From Anticarsia gemmatalis (lineage: Eukaryota > Arthropoda > Insecta > Lepidoptera > Erebidae): 64,000 bases of DNA. The stretch spans positions 4,216,001 to 4,280,000 of the forward strand of contig NC_134758.1 in the NCBI RefSeq assembly GCF_050436995.1, written 5' to 3'. The notes under the pieces were generated by a model that saw only the letters and a list, made by a program, of their open reading frames with translations, was not told the origin of the DNA and searched no databases. The position numbers and the translations under genes are program-made. The first letter of the stretch is position 1. The number at the start of each line of letters is the position of its first letter. Positions 61,189 to 64,000 of this stretch are shown here, piece after piece.

Positions 61189-61355
61189 TCAATCTCCCCT
61201 TGCTTCCAACTATGTTGGAGTCTGCTTCCAGCAAATTCAGAACTCCCGTATTGATAATAAACCTTTTCCTGGCCCGTCAAGTATTTCTTTTGAGTAGAGA
61301 TCGAACTCTCAATCTTGCCATACAGTAGTAGCACCGCGCGCTGCCTATCTAAAGT
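61189..61355 (-). mobile_element. Composite SINE-like repeat: family P fragment plus tRNA-like head
   Basis: CTTCCAACTATGTTGGAGTC, TGCTTCCAGC (61204-61233) belongs to family P (copy 1 at 19316). Immediately beyond, the minus strand shows AGATAGGCAGCGCGCGGTGC, then TTGAGAGTTCGATCTCTACT, a B-box-like T-loop. The two parts may be one SINE with a P-type tail. An open minus frame crosses the region by chance. Confidence 0.45.
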
Positions 61356-61873
61356 GTTAATCACTTGTCTATTTAAGTCTCATAATAAACATTAAGATCA
61401 CAAATAATAAGACGACATTTAAAACTTTTTCCTTTTAGTTGTTTTTTAACTTTACTACAAAACAGTAGGTATAGTTTATTCATCACTAATGGAAGCGCAT
61501 TTTAACATTTTTCAATTATTTACCTACTTAAAATGTTAAAGTATATAAATACACAAATAATAATTCTGAGCCAAGACATATAAAAAGGTACCCGTGAGAA
61601 ATCCCGTTCATCGAAATACGATATGAGATTTGACACTTAGCCGTTATCTTAACGCACTATTTAACTCGTTAAGACGTAACTGATGCTTCAGTCAAAAAGG
61701 TTTTTTGTTCAAATTGGCCATCAATCTGATCACAGATTAGTTGCAGTTTTGACATTAATCTTTGTCAAATCATGTGAACATAATTTGCCATACTTAGTTA
61801 CCAGTGGGGCGATTTCCTACCACTAGATACTGCTAACGAGTAACTGTCTAACTGTCGAGAATATTTAATGGAA

Positions 61874-62025
61874 TGCTAGCCCCTGCCCGCGAGTTTGCCC
61901 GCGTGAAAAGGTTTCCTGGAGTAAAAAGTATCCTATGTGTTAATCCAGGTTATACGCTATCTGAGCAACAAATTTTATTAAAACCACTCAAGTAGTTTTT
62001 TCGTGAAAGAGTAATAGTAATAGTT
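61874..62025 (-). mobile_element. Helitron-like fragment (CTTTCACG...CTCGCGGGC family)
   Basis: On the minus strand it reads ATTACTCTTTCACGAAAAAA, CTACTTGAGTGG, then AACCTGGATTAACACATAGG, ATACTTTTTACTCCAGG, ACGCGGGCAAACTCGCGGGC and AGGGGCTAG. This block order is a very common lepidopteran non-autonomous family. The 5' part that should continue past 62025 is replaced by the 118-bp repeat. Confidence 0.5.
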
Positions 62026-62143
62026 AACGGTAAGGAAGAGTTACTAAGGTGTTTGCACCCCAGAATCTAGGAAAACGAACAATGACAATGACCTCTCCAG
62101 AAAGCACACGGTAAATAAAAATCCAAACGAAAATACTTCTTAA
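62026..62143 (+). repeat. 118-bp direct repeat, copy A (identical to 62966-63083)
   Basis: From AACGGTAAGGAAGAGTTACT to AAAATACTTCTTAA the sequence is identical, base for base, to 62966-63083, while flanks on both sides differ at once. The offset is 940 bases. No coding frame, terminal inverted repeat or tRNA/5S box is visible. Confidence 0.9.
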
Positions 62144-62965
62144 TAAATAAATGCATCTATATTTACAAAATTTCTAATTTATAATATTATTAAGATTGAT
62201 CAGCACCTCTATATACTGGAAACACGTTCAAGCTTCCATTTTAATTTGATGAAATATTGTGTTAAATCAGCTAATTTAAATGTCAACTATTAGTACGAAA
62301 TCGATACGAAAGTATCTAGTATTCAAAATCGCATTTTGGATATCGACAACCGAATCTCAATGTTTGTAATTTTAATAAAAAATTTTAACAATAACATTTT
62401 TGCTTATAATTATAGCATTAGCCGTTATTTTCGTAATTAACAGATGCATCTAATTTATTTTCTTATGTGTAGGACCGGTTCGGTAGCGACTTCGTGAGTT
62501 GCAATAATGGGTTCGTGCATTGCAATTAAGTGGGATCTGAATTTGCGCTTTATCATAAAATTGATTCGATAAACGATAATTATTAAGTGTTTTTAAAATT
62601 AAGGCTGAGATTACTGATATGAAATAAACATGACTGGGCGTATAAAAAAGAATAAAAGACACATTTGTTAAATTTTTGCAGTCCCTAAGTTTAACTTCAA
62701 ATTAAATGGTTGTAGAGTAAGAAGTATCGGACGGCAATAAAAAGATATACTTAGATTTTTTTTTGCTAAGTTTCCTGTGCATTTATTATTTTCAAATGTA
62801 TATAAAATTATTTCGTATCCGTCTATTCTACATTCATCCAAATCTACAATCTCCTGTCATAAAACAGAAACTTTTCCGATCATATCGTAAACCATTACTC
62901 ACGCGACTCTTTCATTTGTCCACACCAAAGATTCTACAAGATATATTGGAAACGGTTCCAGTTCA
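62144..62965. other. Spacer between the two 118-bp repeats, no gene recognised
   Basis: The 822-base spacer holds open frames 62450-62662 (minus) and part of 62763-62987 (plus), neither with a domain. No primer-binding site, polypurine tract or reverse-transcriptase motif was seen that would make the pair LTRs. Confidence 0.5.
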
Positions 62966-63083
62966 AACGGTAAGGAAGAGTTACTAAGGTGTTTGCACCC
63001 CAGAATCTAGGAAAACGAACAATGACAATGACCTCTCCAGAAAGCACACGGTAAATAAAAATCCAAACGAAAATACTTCTTAA
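62966..63083 (+). repeat. 118-bp direct repeat, copy B
   Basis: It is identical to 62026-62143. Left flank TTCCAGTTCA and right flank GGTGAAGG differ from copy A (GTAATAGTT and TAAATAAA). A plus-strand chance frame (62763-62987) ends inside it. Confidence 0.9.
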
Positions 63084-63749
63084 GGTGAAGGTATAAGGGT
63101 GATAAAATAAGATGGGAAGTGTAAAATAAATGTTTGTGTAACACTCAACGTTGCAAGATTGATAGACTAGCCCGTGAATGAACTTAGCAAATATTACACA
63201 GCTGATATTTAGCGGGAGATAAATTCGATGGAATCGTTTGTGTCGACACTGTTTGTAAAATATTTGCGCTGTTTTTATTTGCGTGTCGCAATTTGTTTGC
63301 GAAAACTATCGAAAATGGTTTGGTTTTTTAATTGTGTACGGTGAAAAAATAGTGTGAAATATTCGGGGTGTGCACAGATTTGAGCGTTGCGAGTTTGTTT
63401 TCGATACGTTAGCTTTACAAAACGAACTTTACACTGAACTAACTGTTGTAGTACGTCCTTTGGGAATGTAGTTCGTGAGAGTATCTGGTTAATAGAGACT
63501 GTATCTATTTGTGAACAAGTCAACATATTTCCGATTCGCCTCTTTTCTCCATTTTTATTTACATGTTAATTCAAATTCAACACTAAAGTAGGTCAACAAC
63601 GATTCGCACAAAGTATTAACAAACACTCATGTTTTTACAAATTTCTTTCAGTCAATATTTACACTTTTATAAGGAGTACAAATTCGGTAGCAGCGATAAA
63701 AATACTTTCATTTTCATATGACGATTAAAAAATTCTTAGCGCTTATTTA
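63084..63749. other. No gene recognised
   Basis: The stretch is AT-rich, with a chance minus-strand frame at 63275-63526 (83 codons) that lacks domain, signal peptide or splice context. Confidence 0.4.
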
Positions 63750-64000
63750 TCTATACTAATATTATAAAGCTGAAGAGTTTGTTTGTTTGTTTGTTTGAAC
63801 GCGCTAATCTCAGGAACTACTGGTCCGATTTGAAAAATTCTTTCAGTGTTAGATAGCCCATTTACCGAGGAAGGTTATAGGCTATATATCATCACGCTAC
63901 TAGCAATAGGAGCATAGTACCAGTAAAAAATGTTTCGAAAACGGGTAAAATTTTGACCCGTTCTCTCTTATGTGACGCAAGCGAAGTTGCGCGGGTCAGC
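63750..64000 (+). mobile_element. Non-autonomous Helitron, copy H4, cut by the window edge
   Basis: It starts TCTATACTAATATTATAAAG with a short (TTTG)n run, the core and the 3' hairpin GACGCAAGCGAAGTTGCGCG. The window ends at GGTCAGC, probably three bases before the expected terminal TAG. Sequence and length match H1 and H2. Confidence 0.85.

Noticed and set aside
62026..63083. LTR retrotransposon with 118-bp LTRs
   Set aside because: No TG...CA ends, primer-binding site, polypurine tract or coding remnant between the copies, and no target duplication.

Overview
The window looks like non-coding-rich chromosomal DNA of a lepidopteran insect, probably noctuid-like. It is AT-rich, and I see no bacterial-style gene packing, operons, rRNA, tRNA genes or CRISPR. 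It is full of repeat families I associate with moth and butterfly genomes: short TC...CTAG Helitrons with a (TTTG)n run after the 5' end, tRNA- and 5S rRNA-derived SINEs, RTE-type LINE tails and many MITEs. The species assignment rests on recognising these families by eye.

One protein-coding gene is clearly supported, on the minus strand. Four exons fit together in phase: 24577-24626 (signal-peptide core), 23108-22588 (most of a thrombospondin N-terminal-like / laminin-G-like domain), 178-110 (the end of that domain) and 28-1 (start of an acidic linker, running off the window). Introns are about 1.5 kb, 22.4 kb and 81 bp. The fold and the secretory signal point to the N-terminus of a collagen-type extracellular matrix protein (collagen IX or XV/XVIII/multiplexin-like). 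No Gly-X-Y repeat is inside the window, so the collagen assignment is inference. The first coding exon is missing; it lies upstream of 24627, possibly outside the window.

Layout. 1-24626 is the gene; its large intron (179-22587) carries a 5S-derived SINE, SINE fragments, LINE tails, two Helitrons, MITEs and a 1.14-kb TA-flanked element with a broken pogo/Tigger-type DNA-binding exon (15285-16429). 24627-64000 is upstream DNA, either a first intron or intergenic. It holds more copies of a roughly 180-bp MITE family (CTGTAGCGCGATTCT ends), a 574-bp element with long terminal inverted repeats and a perfect 6-bp target duplication (33691-34276), a Helitron expanded by an 8-bp satellite (42042-42433), an 806-bp inverted-repeat element with an acidic reading frame (46783-47588), a MITE nested inside another element (48135-48641), a stop-interrupted LINE reverse-transcriptase C-terminus (57547-57690), an 844-bp Helitron with a GC-rich core (59276-60119), a perfect 118-bp direct repeat pair (62026 and 62966), and a Helitron cut by the window edge (63750-64000).

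Most of the longer open frames on either strand are chance frames in AT-rich DNA or in repeats. No new multi-gene system is visible. The most unusual signals are the transposable-element structures and the exact 118-bp repeat pair.
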